Positions 7,793 to 14,660 are shown, counted from the stretch's first letter. The stretch is DNA of 38,469 nucleotides from Mycobacterium colombiense (GCF_001672755.1 NZ_LZKI01000099.1:1-38469); one strand, 5' to 3'. Translations and numbers: made by a program. The notes: generated by a model from the sequence alone, not told the origin.

Positions 7793-8092
7793 TCACCAGG
7801 GCATCCCCGGTGATTGGCGCGGCGGCGGTGCAGGTATCCCGGCCGGTGCGAGCCTCCCGCTGCGCCAGGCCGCGAGGTAATCGCCGTCAGGCACGCAGCC
7901 CTGCGCCGTTATCGGTCTGTCCGGTAGAGACGCCGATACAGCGGCAGTCGGTGGCAGCGGTGCTGCGGTGCCAGCCTTCCACCTCGCGAGGCGCTCCGCG
8001 CTATCCCAGACCTCGGCGGCGGTGTCGCCGGTCAGGAACTCCGCTGGCACGCCAGTGTGTGCGCTCACCGCTGCGGTGGACTCAGGTGTCAC
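7793..8092 (-). CDS. Phage-type hypothetical protein (99 aa)
   Basis: The GTG start at 8092 overlaps the preceding stop as GTGA. The N-terminal half (TGVPAEFLTGDTAAEVWDSAERLARWK) resembles a segment I loosely associate with small actinophage head or scaffold-region proteins; that recollection is weak. The C-terminal half is Pro/Ala-rich and likely disordered. It is co-translated with the 246-residue protein upstream. In phiRv elements the structural genes occupy this place, but no capsid or protease is present here. Confidence 0.62.
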   Translation of the reverse strand: MTPESTAAVSAHTGVPAEFLTGDTAAEVWDSAERLARWKAGTAAPLPPTAAVSASLPDRPITAQGCVPDGDYLAAWRSGRLAPAGIPAPPPRQSPGMPW

Positions 8093-8829
8093 TGGCCGGA
8101 CGGGTCGAAAGGCTCGCCGTTCGTGTATGCGGCGGGCGTGATGGACGGGCTGTACGGGTCCACCAACTCCGGCGCGGGCGTTCCATTGGCGAACGCCTTC
8201 ACCAGGCCGTTGTGATTCAGCCTCAAGACGGCCACACGCTTGCTCTTCAGTGCGGCGTCGTCCCGAAGGTCATCGACGCCTGGAACACGTTGCGCGAGCG
8301 TGCTATTCAGCCAGGCGGTTGAAATGCCCCTGCTGGACAGGTATGCGCTGAGTTCCTCGTTGATGACGGGCAATTCGGCATCGGTGGCGTTTGCGATCAA
8401 ATCCCGCGCTGCCGAAACCAGCTTGCCCTGGTCCTTGATGCTGTCCAGGGTCCGCTCGGTTCTGCGCCAAAAGCGATCAGCGGCAAGCTGAGCCGCGACA
8501 TCAGTGGTGTCCACCCTCTGGCCCTTGACGGCGGCATCCACCGTGGCCTGAGCCTCGTCGGCGTGAGCACGGGCAGCATCCAGTGCGGGCTTGAGCGCCT
8601 GGGCAGCGTCGCTGGTGGTAAACCAGTTAGCACTGTCGCGCCTGTCCTCTGGGGAGACGTTCGGGGAGAACGAGCGCCGCCAGTCATGGAACTGCTGCCT
8701 CGCTGCGCTCTGGACGCGGGCGGCATGCTCTATCGGGTCACCGCCACCCACGGCGGCAGCTTCGAAGGGTGGGAGCGGCGGCGGGTACGCCCGCCGTGCG
8801 GGTGAAGTGCCGGGGAAGGCTTGTGTCAT
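8089..8829 (-). CDS. Phage-type hypothetical protein (246 aa)
   Basis: ATG 8829 is chosen because AAGGAG lies seven bases upstream; the longer frame to 8943 is not supported. A Pro-rich N-terminus (about 1-30) is followed by a long Ala-rich, charged helical region (about 50-190) that may be coiled coil, and a polar C-terminal tail ending in a Pro/Ser/Thr stretch. There is no signal peptide or membrane helix. It lies first in a two-gene unit with the 99-residue protein. A role in particle assembly is conceivable from position alone. The family is not recognised. Confidence 0.72.
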   Translation of the reverse strand: MTQAFPGTSPARRAYPPPLPPFEAAAVGGGDPIEHAARVQSAARQQFHDWRRSFSPNVSPEDRRDSANWFTTSDAAQALKPALDAARAHADEAQATVDAAVKGQRVDTTDVAAQLAADRFWRRTERTLDSIKDQGKLVSAARDLIANATDAELPVINEELSAYLSSRGISTAWLNSTLAQRVPGVDDLRDDAALKSKRVAVLRLNHNGLVKAFANGTPAPELVDPYSPSITPAAYTNGEPFDPSGQ

Positions 8830-8979
8830 GGGTGTTCTCCTTGGAGCGGAAATGTGCTGCTGCACACCAGCGTAGCCCACACCAGCGCATTCACGCGATC
8901 CCATGCCGGTGCGGGCAGCGGGAAACTTTTCCCCGAATTGCATTGTGTTCCAGAGCGGTTCACGCAGGCCGGTCGTCGG

Positions 8980-9333
8980 TTAGGATGCAGCGGCCATCGC
9001 ACACGACAGGTGCGCGCCTTGCTGGCCGCAGAGCATCGGCTGTTTGCACTCCCGGCACCGGGGCGCACGCTGGGCGGCGCGGCGAAAGCGGGCGTGCGCG
9101 GTACGGAGCCGATAGTCCATCGCAAAGTGATGGCGGCTGCACATCTGGATATAGTCCGCTAGATCGACGGAATACCAGCAGTGCCGCTTCGCGTCGGGCC
9201 TTAGATTCGCCACCGGCGCACTGGGTTTCAAGGCTGCCTGTAGCCGTGCGGTGGAGCCGCAGCGAGCGCACGGCCTGCCCGCTAGGCGTTTGCGGGCTGC
9301 GCGGTGGATGCTCTCGTACGTCGGCTCCGACAT
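8980..9333 (-). CDS. HNH-like zinc protein (117 aa)
   Basis: From ATG 9333 the protein has CARCG near residues 21-25, a CSRHHFAMDYR stretch near 62-72 and a C-terminal CREC...LCG...LSC cluster. This spacing of paired cysteines and histidines resembles small HNH or zinc-ribbon phage proteins. A canonical HNH active site is not complete, because the histidine pair follows the second cysteine directly. A longer start at 9405 exists but adds unlikely sequence. In related elements an HNH-type gene occupies a similar place. The nuclease function is unproven. Confidence 0.6.
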   Translation of the reverse strand: MSEPTYESIHRAARKRLAGRPCARCGSTARLQAALKPSAPVANLRPDAKRHCWYSVDLADYIQMCSRHHFAMDYRLRTAHARFRRAAQRAPRCRECKQPMLCGQQGAHLSCAMAAAS

Positions 9334-9486
9334 ATTCGCAGTTTGGCATACGTGCCTGGGCTGGGCAATTGGTGCTGACGAGGTGACGTGAGTCAATTGA
9401 CTCACCTACCTTGGCAATTCGTCTGGTCAAGCCGGTGTCAGCAGGCGACCCGTACTGAGCAAGATTGCTCAGTTGCCGCGCCGCTG

Positions 9487-9681
9487 TCATCCGTCACCGA
9501 CCAGCAGTCCGCCGGGAGCGTGATATCTCGCGTACAACTCATCCCAGACCTCGGGCCACGCCGCCCGCAGCTTCTCCGCGTTGGCCGTGTCCGCCTTGCG
9601 CATCGCGGCCATGACAAGCGAGAAGAACGGAAAGTCCTGAGCAGCAATGGTTTGCGACACCTTGTACTCGTATAAACTCAT
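9487..9681 (-). CDS. Small conserved mycobacteriophage-type protein (64 aa)
   Basis: Begins MSLYEYKVSQ at ATG 9681, with AGGGA eight bases upstream. The body (FPFFSLVMAAMRKADTANAE, then RAAWPEVWDELYARYHAPGG) is a helical sequence of a type common in mycobacteriophages and integrated elements; the family is recalled, not searched. A 120-residue version starting at 9849 in the same frame overlaps the zinc-ribbon gene in another frame and is less likely. The function is unknown. Confidence 0.72.
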   Translation of the reverse strand: MSLYEYKVSQTIAAQDFPFFSLVMAAMRKADTANAEKLRAAWPEVWDELYARYHAPGGLLVGDG

Positions 9682-9683
9682 TC

Positions 9684-9809
9684 TCAATATCCCTGTCCCG
9701 CAGTCTGTTTGCGTCCCTCGCGGCGGATGCTCTTGCAGTCGTCGCATAAACGGATCAGATAGTGCGACGGCAGCGCGCACTGACAGTCCTCGCAGCGGGA
9801 CGATGGCAT
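9684..9809 (-). CDS. Small zinc-ribbon protein (41 aa)
   Basis: Reading from ATG 9809 gives a 41-residue protein with two CxxC pairs: CEDCQC at 6-11 and CDDC at 22-25. They are separated by LPSHYLIRL and followed by a basic tail. The spacing fits a zinc ribbon. Its TGA ends two bases before the next gene's ATG, a normal operon spacing. It is shorter than usual ORF cutoffs. The competing frame (9849 downwards) also starts with CSACQRHH, so one of the two frames, or both, may be used. Confidence 0.55.
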   Translation of the reverse strand: MPSSRCEDCQCALPSHYLIRLCDDCKSIRREGRKQTAGQGY

Positions 9810-9920
9810 GATGGCGCTGGCAAGCTGAGCACCAAGTCTGGCCGGTCACGGCTGCGCCCCGTCAGGTCCGGCCGAATGGCCTGCGGCCGTCGCAGAGTGC
9901 GTTGGCGTAGTTGTCGTAAG

Positions 9921-10220
9921 TCATGCCGGTGCGCTCCCATCGTGGACGGCCGTGGTCCGCTTCGTGAGGTGTCTCATTTGATACAGGTGAAGACCGGCCA
10001 GCGCCTCTGGCGTGAGGCGGCTCAACAGGTCCTTGGTGGCGGCGGCTTGCTCAGCGCGGGACGCGAGGCTCAACAGTGCGCGGCCCAGGCGGATAGTGTC
10101 GTCCAGCGGTGCAGCACCTCGTTCCCGGCCCTGTGCGCCACGCTGAGCGACTTTCAGACACCCCGTGGGTGTCCGTGGCCGGGAGGCACCTTCGGGCCGT
10201 CCTCGGCGATGCGCGCTCAT
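9921..10220 (-). CDS. Hypothetical element protein (99 aa)
   Basis: ATG 10220 is preceded by AGGAG at six bases, so the longer frame to 10307 is rejected. The N-terminal third is basic and Arg/Pro-rich; the rest is helical (LGRALLSLASRAEQAAATKD and ALAGLHLYQMRHL). Its stop overlaps an ATG at 9924 that would encode only 20 residues, which I do not call. It probably belongs to the replication operon. The function is unknown. Confidence 0.65.
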   Translation of the reverse strand: MSAHRRGRPEGASRPRTPTGCLKVAQRGAQGRERGAAPLDDTIRLGRALLSLASRAEQAAATKDLLSRLTPEALAGLHLYQMRHLTKRTTAVHDGSAPA

Positions 10221-10288
10221 GCACTGCTCCTGTTCGTTGGTGGTGTCGTTTCGTAATGGCATGGAGGACAGAACGGTTGGCTGTGCGC

Positions 10289-10801
10289 TCACGGCTGCTG
10301 CTCGCACCAGTCCCGATAGTCGGCCGCGTAGTCAGCATCGGGGTCGGCGTCAGTTTTCGGCTGCCCGTTCCTCAGTGACGTACCCCTGTTCCGTAGTCCA
10401 GGCCCGTCCCGTCCCGTCCCGTCCATTTCGTCAGACGAATCGTCATACGAATCGTCAACTCGCTGTGCGCGTTCGCGGACGGGTCTGGTCTTGCCCTGAG
10501 CGCGGTTGTTGCGGTTGGCGCTTTGCTGCCTCAGCACTTGTTCGCGGGTGCGTTGGTAACGGGAATGGTGGATGATGAGGTAGGCGTCTCCGTCGTCTTC
10601 CCACCAGCCGCAGTCGAGCAATTCTGAGATAAATTCGGGCGCTGGGCATTTGGCCCACCGCTCCATGTCTTTCTTGCTGATTCGGCAGTCGAGCAGCTTG
10701 CGGTTGCTCCACACCAGTGCGTCGATGTGCAGCCGGTGCGCACCATGGGACAGCTCCCAACAGTCGTCGGTGAAGTCATCGCTCAGCTTTGTCCACGTCA
10801 T
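10289..10801 (-). CDS. Replication-initiator-like DNA-binding protein (170 aa)
   Basis: Begins MTWTKLSDDFTDDCWELS at ATG 10801, overlapping the DUF2742 gene's stop as ATGA. Residues 1-95 match, as I recall it, the winged-helix replisome-organiser type found in actinobacterial integrated elements (YLIIHHSRYQRTREQV is characteristic). The C-terminal half is low complexity: acidic Asp/Ser repeats followed by a Gly/Arg stretch encoded by four tandem copies of a pentamer (10403-10422), then an acidic end. It probably initiates replication of the excised element. The N-terminal assignment is moderate and the role is inference. Confidence 0.7.
   Translation of the reverse strand: MTWTKLSDDFTDDCWELSHGAHRLHIDALVWSNRKLLDCRISKKDMERWAKCPAPEFISELLDCGWWEDDGDAYLIIHHSRYQRTREQVLRQQSANRNNRAQGKTRPVRERAQRVDDSYDDSSDEMDGTGRDGPGLRNRGTSLRNGQPKTDADPDADYAADYRDWCEQQP
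10403..10424. repeat. Pentanucleotide tandem repeat (CCCGT x4) inside the replication gene
   Basis: Four perfect units plus two bases of a fifth, with the reverse complement GACGG read in the coding strand. A 12-base direct repeat encoding Asp/Ser-rich sequence lies directly beside it (about 10434-10458). Because the unit is not a multiple of three, slippage would change the frame of the last roughly 45 codons. Confidence 0.9.
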
Positions 10802-11442
10802 GCCGCACTCACCCGCCCAGCCCACGGGTCGGCTGTCGCGGCCAGCGCGGTGGACGCGTCAAGCATGTCCACGGCCGCGTCCATCGCCTCGTTCTCCGCC
10901 GCCGCGTTCGGCGTGCTGGCCGAGTACGCGTTGTCCGCCGCGTTCTCCGCCTCCCTGCACAGCGCCGTGACACCCTTCGCCGCCGAGCCGTCTTCCACCA
11001 CCCGCCTGGCCCACGGGTTCGCGGCGAGGAAGTCGGCGCGGTCGCGGTTCGCCTTCGCAATCGCCGTCCAGTCGGCGGCTGCAGAGATCGCCCGTGAGGC
11101 TTCGGCTTCCGCAGCCTGGGCCGCGTTGACGCTATACGCCATGGCCTCGGCGGCATTGAGGACCGCCGACAGCTTGGCCGGGTCGTCGTCGGGCAGTGCA
11201 ACCCACGCAGGCGTGCCCAGCGGCGGGGCTGAGAGTTGCAGCGCGCCAAGTTGTTTGCGCTGCTGGTTGATGTACTCGTACACCGGCCACCATGCGACTT
11301 GACGGCTCGCCGTGCTAAGATCGGCTCTGCTGCTGCTTCTGATTTGGTGATCTGGTAGCTGGTGGTGTGCGGGGGTCGGGCCTAGGTCCGGCCCTTCGCT
11401 ATTGCTAGGGCCGGGTGGCCTGTCCTTGATGTCGAATGACAT
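10798..11442 (-). CDS. DUF2742 family prophage protein (214 aa)
   Basis: Residues about 46-100 (SRQVAWWPVYEYI, then LGTPAWVALPDDDPAKL) match DUF2742, a family I know from phiRv prophage proteins of M. tuberculosis. The family motif is recognised from memory. The C-terminal 110 residues are Ala-rich and helical, longer than a minimal DUF2742 protein. The ATG at 11442 is preceded by GAAAGG at twelve bases, a long spacing, so an internal start is possible. It is the first gene of a leftward replication operon. The biochemical role is unknown. Confidence 0.75.
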   Translation of the reverse strand: MSFDIKDRPPGPSNSEGPDLGPTPAHHQLPDHQIRSSSRADLSTASRQVAWWPVYEYINQQRKQLGALQLSAPPLGTPAWVALPDDDPAKLSAVLNAAEAMAYSVNAAQAAEAEASRAISAAADWTAIAKANRDRADFLAANPWARRVVEDGSAAKGVTALCREAENAADNAYSASTPNAAAENEAMDAAVDMLDASTALAATADPWAGRVSAA

Positions 11443-11537
11443 TGCCGCTGTGTGCCTTTCGTGTCATTCCGCGTAGACCGCCTCTCTATCGGTTGCGTGG
11501 ATAGTTGTCGCGTGAATTGCGTTATCCGCGTGCGTGT

Positions 11538-11735
11538 TTATGACGCTGATGCTTGGCTGTCGAGCTTGGCGATGAAGTCGATGATGGCCTGTTCTGGCAC
11601 GAGCCGCCGACCGGCGACCTTCACAGACCGAAGTTCGCCGCTGGTCATCAGGGCAAAGACCGTTGATCGGCCCAGGCTGAGGCGTTCCATCACTGCGGGG
11701 ACGCCATGGAGTCGTGGCGTGGCGCTGTCTGACAT
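11538..11735 (-). CDS. Excisionase-type small HTH protein (65 aa)
   Basis: ATG 11735 is chosen because AGGAG lies about five bases upstream; the frame extends to 11843 but runs into the repressor promoter. The product has the MerR/AlpA-like helix-turn-helix of recombination directionality factors: a LHGVPAVMERLSLGRSTVFALM helix pair followed by SVKVAGRRLVPEQAIIDFI, the wing typical of Xis proteins. It would bend DNA at the attachment site to favour excision. It diverges from the repressor-integrase operon across 106 bases, the usual place for a lysogeny switch. Confidence 0.85.
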   Translation of the reverse strand: MSDSATPRLHGVPAVMERLSLGRSTVFALMTSGELRSVKVAGRRLVPEQAIIDFIAKLDSQASAS

Positions 11736-11829
11736 CGAATCTCCTTGTGTCGCAATAACGCAACTCATCCCGTGAGTGCGTCGCTGGCCCCAGTTGTACT
11801 CGTCCTGGGGTGATTGCGCAAGTATGTGG

Positions 11830-11835
11830 TAGATT
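11830..11835 (+). promoter_or_regulatory. -10 box for leaderless repressor-integrase transcript
   Basis: TAGATT fits TAnnnT and ends six bases before the repressor ATG, placing the transcription start on or next to the start codon. No good -35 lies 16-18 bases upstream. There is no Shine-Dalgarno sequence, in keeping with a leaderless mRNA. Confidence 0.6.
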
Positions 11836-11852
11836 TGTGTCATGGTGACACA
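11836..11852. promoter_or_regulatory. Operator-like palindrome over the repressor start codon
   Basis: TGTGTCA-TGG-TGACACA is a perfect 7-bp inverted repeat with a 3-bp centre. It begins right after the -10 box and spans the ATG. Binding here would block initiation, suggesting autorepression. A TGTC-T-GACA near-palindrome covers the excisionase start at 11726-11734, and a TGTGTC half site lies at 11746-11751, so the same protein may control both directions. Confidence 0.55.
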
Positions 11853-12432
11853 GAAACCAGGCAGGGGGAAGACGTGGGCCGAGTCGCTTCACGAGCGCAC
11901 CGCCCAGGCCATCAGGGACGCCCGCAACTCCGCTGGAATGTCCGCCCAAGACGTGGCAGACCTGACCCAGCAACTGGGTTACGGCGTCAGCCGGGACAAG
12001 ATCGCGAACTACGAGTCGGGGCGCAAGCAGGGCCTCGACCTATCCGAGTTCCTGATTATCGCGGCGGCGCTCCGCGTGCCCCCGGTAACACTGATCTTCG
12101 GCGGTCCGCCCGACGAACCCGTGCAAGTACTCCCCGGCAACTACGCGGGAGTCGTTGACGGCTTGGCGTGGCTCTGCGGTGACCCTGCGCTCGCGGACGA
12201 GGGGATCACAGACCGGGAGTCCTACAACGCGAGGCTGCTCAAGCTGATTCGGGACCGGGCCAAGGTGCAGCGCGACCTTGCCCTACTTCGCAGGGTCATC
12301 GCCGACTTCGAACGCCGGGGCTTGGGTGAAAAGCATCGGGCCGAAAACATGCATGCGGCAGGAACACTCATGGAGCAGTTAGACGAGATCAACCAGCAGA
12401 TAACGAATCTCACAGAGGGAGACACAGAATGA
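11842..12432 (+). CDS. XRE-family repressor (immunity/lysogeny regulator, 196 aa)
   Basis: Residues about 15-80 form a Cro/CI-type helix-turn-helix domain (IRDARNSAGMSAQDVADLTQ, then SRDKIANYESGRK). The C-terminal part (about 125-190) is a strongly heptad-patterned helix likely to be a coiled coil for dimerisation. It lacks a LexA/CI-type self-cleavage domain, so SOS induction by autoproteolysis is not expected. The ATG is probably translated from a leaderless transcript. The stop overlaps the integrase start as ATGA, so repressor and integrase are made from one mRNA. It is the likely ligand of the palindrome at 11836-11852. Confidence 0.88.
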   Translation: MVTQKPGRGKTWAESLHERTAQAIRDARNSAGMSAQDVADLTQQLGYGVSRDKIANYESGRKQGLDLSEFLIIAAALRVPPVTLIFGGPPDEPVQVLPGNYAGVVDGLAWLCGDPALADEGITDRESYNARLLKLIRDRAKVQRDLALLRRVIADFERRGLGEKHRAENMHAAGTLMEQLDEINQQITNLTEGDTE

Positions 12433-13640
12433 GTAGGCAGCAGCTACCGCCTCAGATTCGCAAGGTGGAGGTGACCGACCGCAGGACCGGGAAGCAGGTC
12501 ATGCGGTATCAACTCACGGTTGACGCCGGTATCAATCCCGAAACTGGTGCGCGGCAACAGATTCGACGGCGTTATCTGACTGAGGCGCAGGCCCGCCGTG
12601 CGCTGACCGAGGTTGGCGACCAGGCGGCAACCGGCCGGTTTGTGGCTCGAAAGCCGGTCACCGTCGAGCAGGTGTGCGCGAGCTATCTCGCCGGACGGCA
12701 CCGGCTGCGGGCGTCATCACGTTCGAAGCTGGCCTATGACCTGGCACCGCTGCGCGAGCGCCACGGAGACATGCCGGTGCAGCGCCTTGCCAAGGGCCAC
12801 ATTGACAAACTGGTGGCCGACCTGCTGGCCGGAGGGACGAAGACCGCCAAAGGCCGCACCCGCAGCCCGTGGGGTGCCGTCGCGGTGAACAAGGTGACCC
12901 AGAGCATCGCGATGGTGCTGGCCGACGCGCAGCGTCAGGGCCTCGTGGCCCGTAACGTCGCCGAACATGTTGACCGGGTTACACCGCCGCACAAGGCGGT
13001 CGATACCTACACCGAGGCCGAGGTTCAGAAGCTGCTCGGCGCTATCGCCGGTGACCGCCTGGGCCACGCCTGGGAACTTGCCCTGTCGGGTCTGCGGCGC
13101 GGCGAGATCGCCGGGTTGCGGTGGGCTGATGTCAACCTGGACGCCAAAACGCTGACGGTCGCGAACAACCGCGTGGCGGCGGGCAGCAAGACGGTGGAGA
13201 ACGACCCCAAGTCGCAGACCTCGCGCCGGACGCTGCCGCTGCCCGTCCGCCTGGTGTCGGTGCTGAAGACGGCACGCAAGCGCCAGGCGGAAGAGCGGCT
13301 GGCGTTGGGCGGCGCGGGCGGGCCGTGGGAGTACGTCGTGTGCAACGAGGCCGGACAGCCCTACAGCCCCGGCGTGCTGTCCCGCTACTGGCGTGAGGCT
13401 GTCGAGGCGGCGGGGCTGCGGCATATCAAGCTGCACGCCGCACGGCACACCTGCGCGACCCTGATGCACTTGCAGGGCGTGCCGGTGGCGGTGATCGCGG
13501 CGTGGATCGGACACAAGGACGCCAGCCTGACCATGCGGCTGTATGCTCACTCGCAGTTTGCTGCGCTACAAAACGCCGGAGCGAGTTTGGACCGAGTTGT
13601 GACATTATGTGACACTGAGGCCCGACCCGAGGCACGCTGA
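12429..13640 (+). CDS. Tyrosine recombinase integrase (403 aa)
   Basis: Catalyses site-specific integration and excision of the element. An N-terminal arm-binding region (1-70) is followed by a SAM-like core-binding domain (about 78-180) and a catalytic domain with the full set: R223 (SGLRRGEI), K261, H336 and R339 (LHAARHT), H362 (WIGHKD) and nucleophile Y372 (RLYAHS). The length and motifs fit phage-type integrases like those of phiRv2 and actinobacterial integrative elements. The start overlaps the repressor stop (ATGA). The gene ends 29 bases before the tRNA-Gly 5' end, pointing to that tRNA as the attachment site. Confidence 0.96.
   Translation: MSRQQLPPQIRKVEVTDRRTGKQVMRYQLTVDAGINPETGARQQIRRRYLTEAQARRALTEVGDQAATGRFVARKPVTVEQVCASYLAGRHRLRASSRSKLAYDLAPLRERHGDMPVQRLAKGHIDKLVADLLAGGTKTAKGRTRSPWGAVAVNKVTQSIAMVLADAQRQGLVARNVAEHVDRVTPPHKAVDTYTEAEVQKLLGAIAGDRLGHAWELALSGLRRGEIAGLRWADVNLDAKTLTVANNRVAAGSKTVENDPKSQTSRRTLPLPVRLVSVLKTARKRQAEERLALGGAGGPWEYVVCNEAGQPYSPGVLSRYWREAVEAAGLRHIKLHAARHTCATLMHLQGVPVAVIAAWIGHKDASLTMRLYAHSQFAALQNAGASLDRVVTLCDTEARPEAR
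13598..13614 (+). repeat. Direct repeat TGTGACA x2, ten-base period
   Basis: Two copies of TGTGACA start exactly ten bases apart near the integrase stop and beside the tRNA. One helical turn of spacing is typical of cooperative protein sites, so these are candidate integrase-arm or excisionase sites. The copies lie within coding sequence, so they could also be accidental. Confidence 0.4.
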
Positions 13641-13669
13641 ACGGCGTTCCCGCAGGTCAAGGCCACCTT

Positions 13670-13743
13670 GCCGATGTAGTTCAATGGCAGAACATCAGCT
13701 TCCCAAGCTGAATACGCGGGTTCGATTCCCGTCATCGGCTCCA
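13670..13743 (+). tRNA. tRNA-Gly (anticodon CCC)
   Basis: A full cloverleaf is present. The acceptor stem GCCGATG pairs with CATCGGC; the D arm begins TAGTTCAATGG; the anticodon stem TCAGC/GCTGA encloses loop TTCCCAA, giving anticodon CCC; the T arm is GCGGG-TTCGATT-CCCGT; the discriminator is T and CCA is encoded. It is the presumed integration site. The element lies on the 5' side of this tRNA. Confidence 0.96.
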
Positions 13744-13822
13744 CGACTCAGGCCGCCGCGGCGCCGAAACCTTGTCCACAGCAATCGATTTCACGGCACC
13801 ACCCAGCCGCCTGCAAGCCGCG

Positions 13823-13850
13823 TTGACCGCGCCCAACCCGCTGGTAGCTT
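13823..13850 (+). promoter_or_regulatory. SigA-type promoter of the SDR gene (leaderless)
   Basis: TTGACC (13823-13828), a 16-base spacer and TAGCTT (13845-13850) are followed by six bases and then the SDR ATG at 13857. Transcription should start at the start codon, giving a leaderless mRNA. It is the best promoter in the window. Confidence 0.78.
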
Positions 13851-13856
13851 TACCCC

Positions 13857-14660
13857 ATGGGTGCCTTGGATGGACGCGTGGCCTTTATCACCGGCGGAGC
13901 TCGAGGGCAGGGCCGCGCGCACGCGTTGGCGCTGGCGGGCGAGGGAGCCGACATCGTGGTCGCCGATGCCCCACAGGCGATGACGGACCTGACCTACCCG
14001 CTGGGCACCGAGGACGACTTACGGGAAACGACCAAGCTGGTCGAAGAGCTGGGCCGGCGTTGCTTGCCGCTCACCCTGGACGTGCGCGATTCGGCCGCCG
14101 TCGGCGCCGCGATCAAGCAGACGGTCGCCGACATGGGCAGCCTCGACGTCGTGGTGGCCAACGCCGGAATCGTCAGCACCGGGCTGCTCGAAGACGTCAG
14201 CGACGTGGTGTGGCAGCAGCTGATCGACACGAACCTGACCGGCGCGTTTCACGTCCTGCGGGCCGCCATCCCGGTGATGCGGCAGCAGCGGTTCGGCAGG
14301 ATCGTGGTCACCTCCTCGATGGGCGGCCGCATGGGCATCCCCGAGCTGGCCGCGTACAACGCCACCAAGTGGGGTGTCATCGGCCTGGCGAAGTCCGCCG
14401 CCCTGGAGGTCGCCAAGGAGGGCATCACGATCAACGTCGTCTGCCCGACCACCACCCAGACCCCGATGGTGCAACCCACCGGAAGCGATGACGTCCCCGA
14501 CGACCTGGTGCGCCGGATGACGAAGGCCAACCCGATACCCCAACCCTGGCTGCAACCCGAGGACGTCAGCCGCGGGGTGCTGTATCTGGTCACCGACCCC
14601 GGGGTCATTACCGGAAGCGTGCTCGAGATCGGCCTCGGCGGCAGCGCGCGCATCCATTGA
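13857..14660 (+). CDS. SDR-family oxidoreductase, mycofactocin-associated type
   Basis: A 267-residue short-chain dehydrogenase with the Rossmann motif TGGARGQGRAHA (13-24), the NAG motif near 100, the catalytic Ser in TSSMGGR and the YNATK Tyr/Lys pair. The segment around 40-60 (ADAPQAM...YPLGTEDDL) is the insertion typical of the mycofactocin-coupled SDR group, whose members hold nicotinamide tightly and use mycofactocin as electron acceptor; that subgroup call is from family knowledge. The substrate is probably an alcohol, identity unknown. It stands alone behind its own leaderless promoter. Confidence 0.9.
   Translation: MGALDGRVAFITGGARGQGRAHALALAGEGADIVVADAPQAMTDLTYPLGTEDDLRETTKLVEELGRRCLPLTLDVRDSAAVGAAIKQTVADMGSLDVVVANAGIVSTGLLEDVSDVVWQQLIDTNLTGAFHVLRAAIPVMRQQRFGRIVVTSSMGGRMGIPELAAYNATKWGVIGLAKSAALEVAKEGITINVVCPTTTQTPMVQPTGSDDVPDDLVRRMTKANPIPQPWLQPEDVSRGVLYLVTDPGVITGSVLEIGLGGSARIH

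Larger units (their letters stand above)
1..13669. mobile_element. Integrated prophage-like element (phiRv-like), left end not in window
   Basis: The right boundary is at or inside tRNA-Gly(CCC), 29 bases beyond the integrase stop. The element is recognised by its integrase, XRE repressor, excisionase, DUF2742 protein, replication-initiator-like protein and runs of small genes joined by ATGA or GTGA overlaps. Cargo includes an NgoMIV-type restriction-modification pair, a PaaI-type thioesterase, a lipoprotein and a membrane adenylate cyclase. No capsid, prohead protease, portal, large terminase, tail or lysis gene is recognisable in the visible 13.7 kb. The gene order near the integrase resembles phiRv1/phiRv2 of M. 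tuberculosis, as recalled from family knowledge. The left attachment site lies outside the window or was lost at the abnormal left edge. Confidence 0.85.

Noticed and set aside
9922..9924. 20-residue ORF starting ATGA-overlapped with the 99-residue gene
   Set aside because: Too short to support without conservation data.
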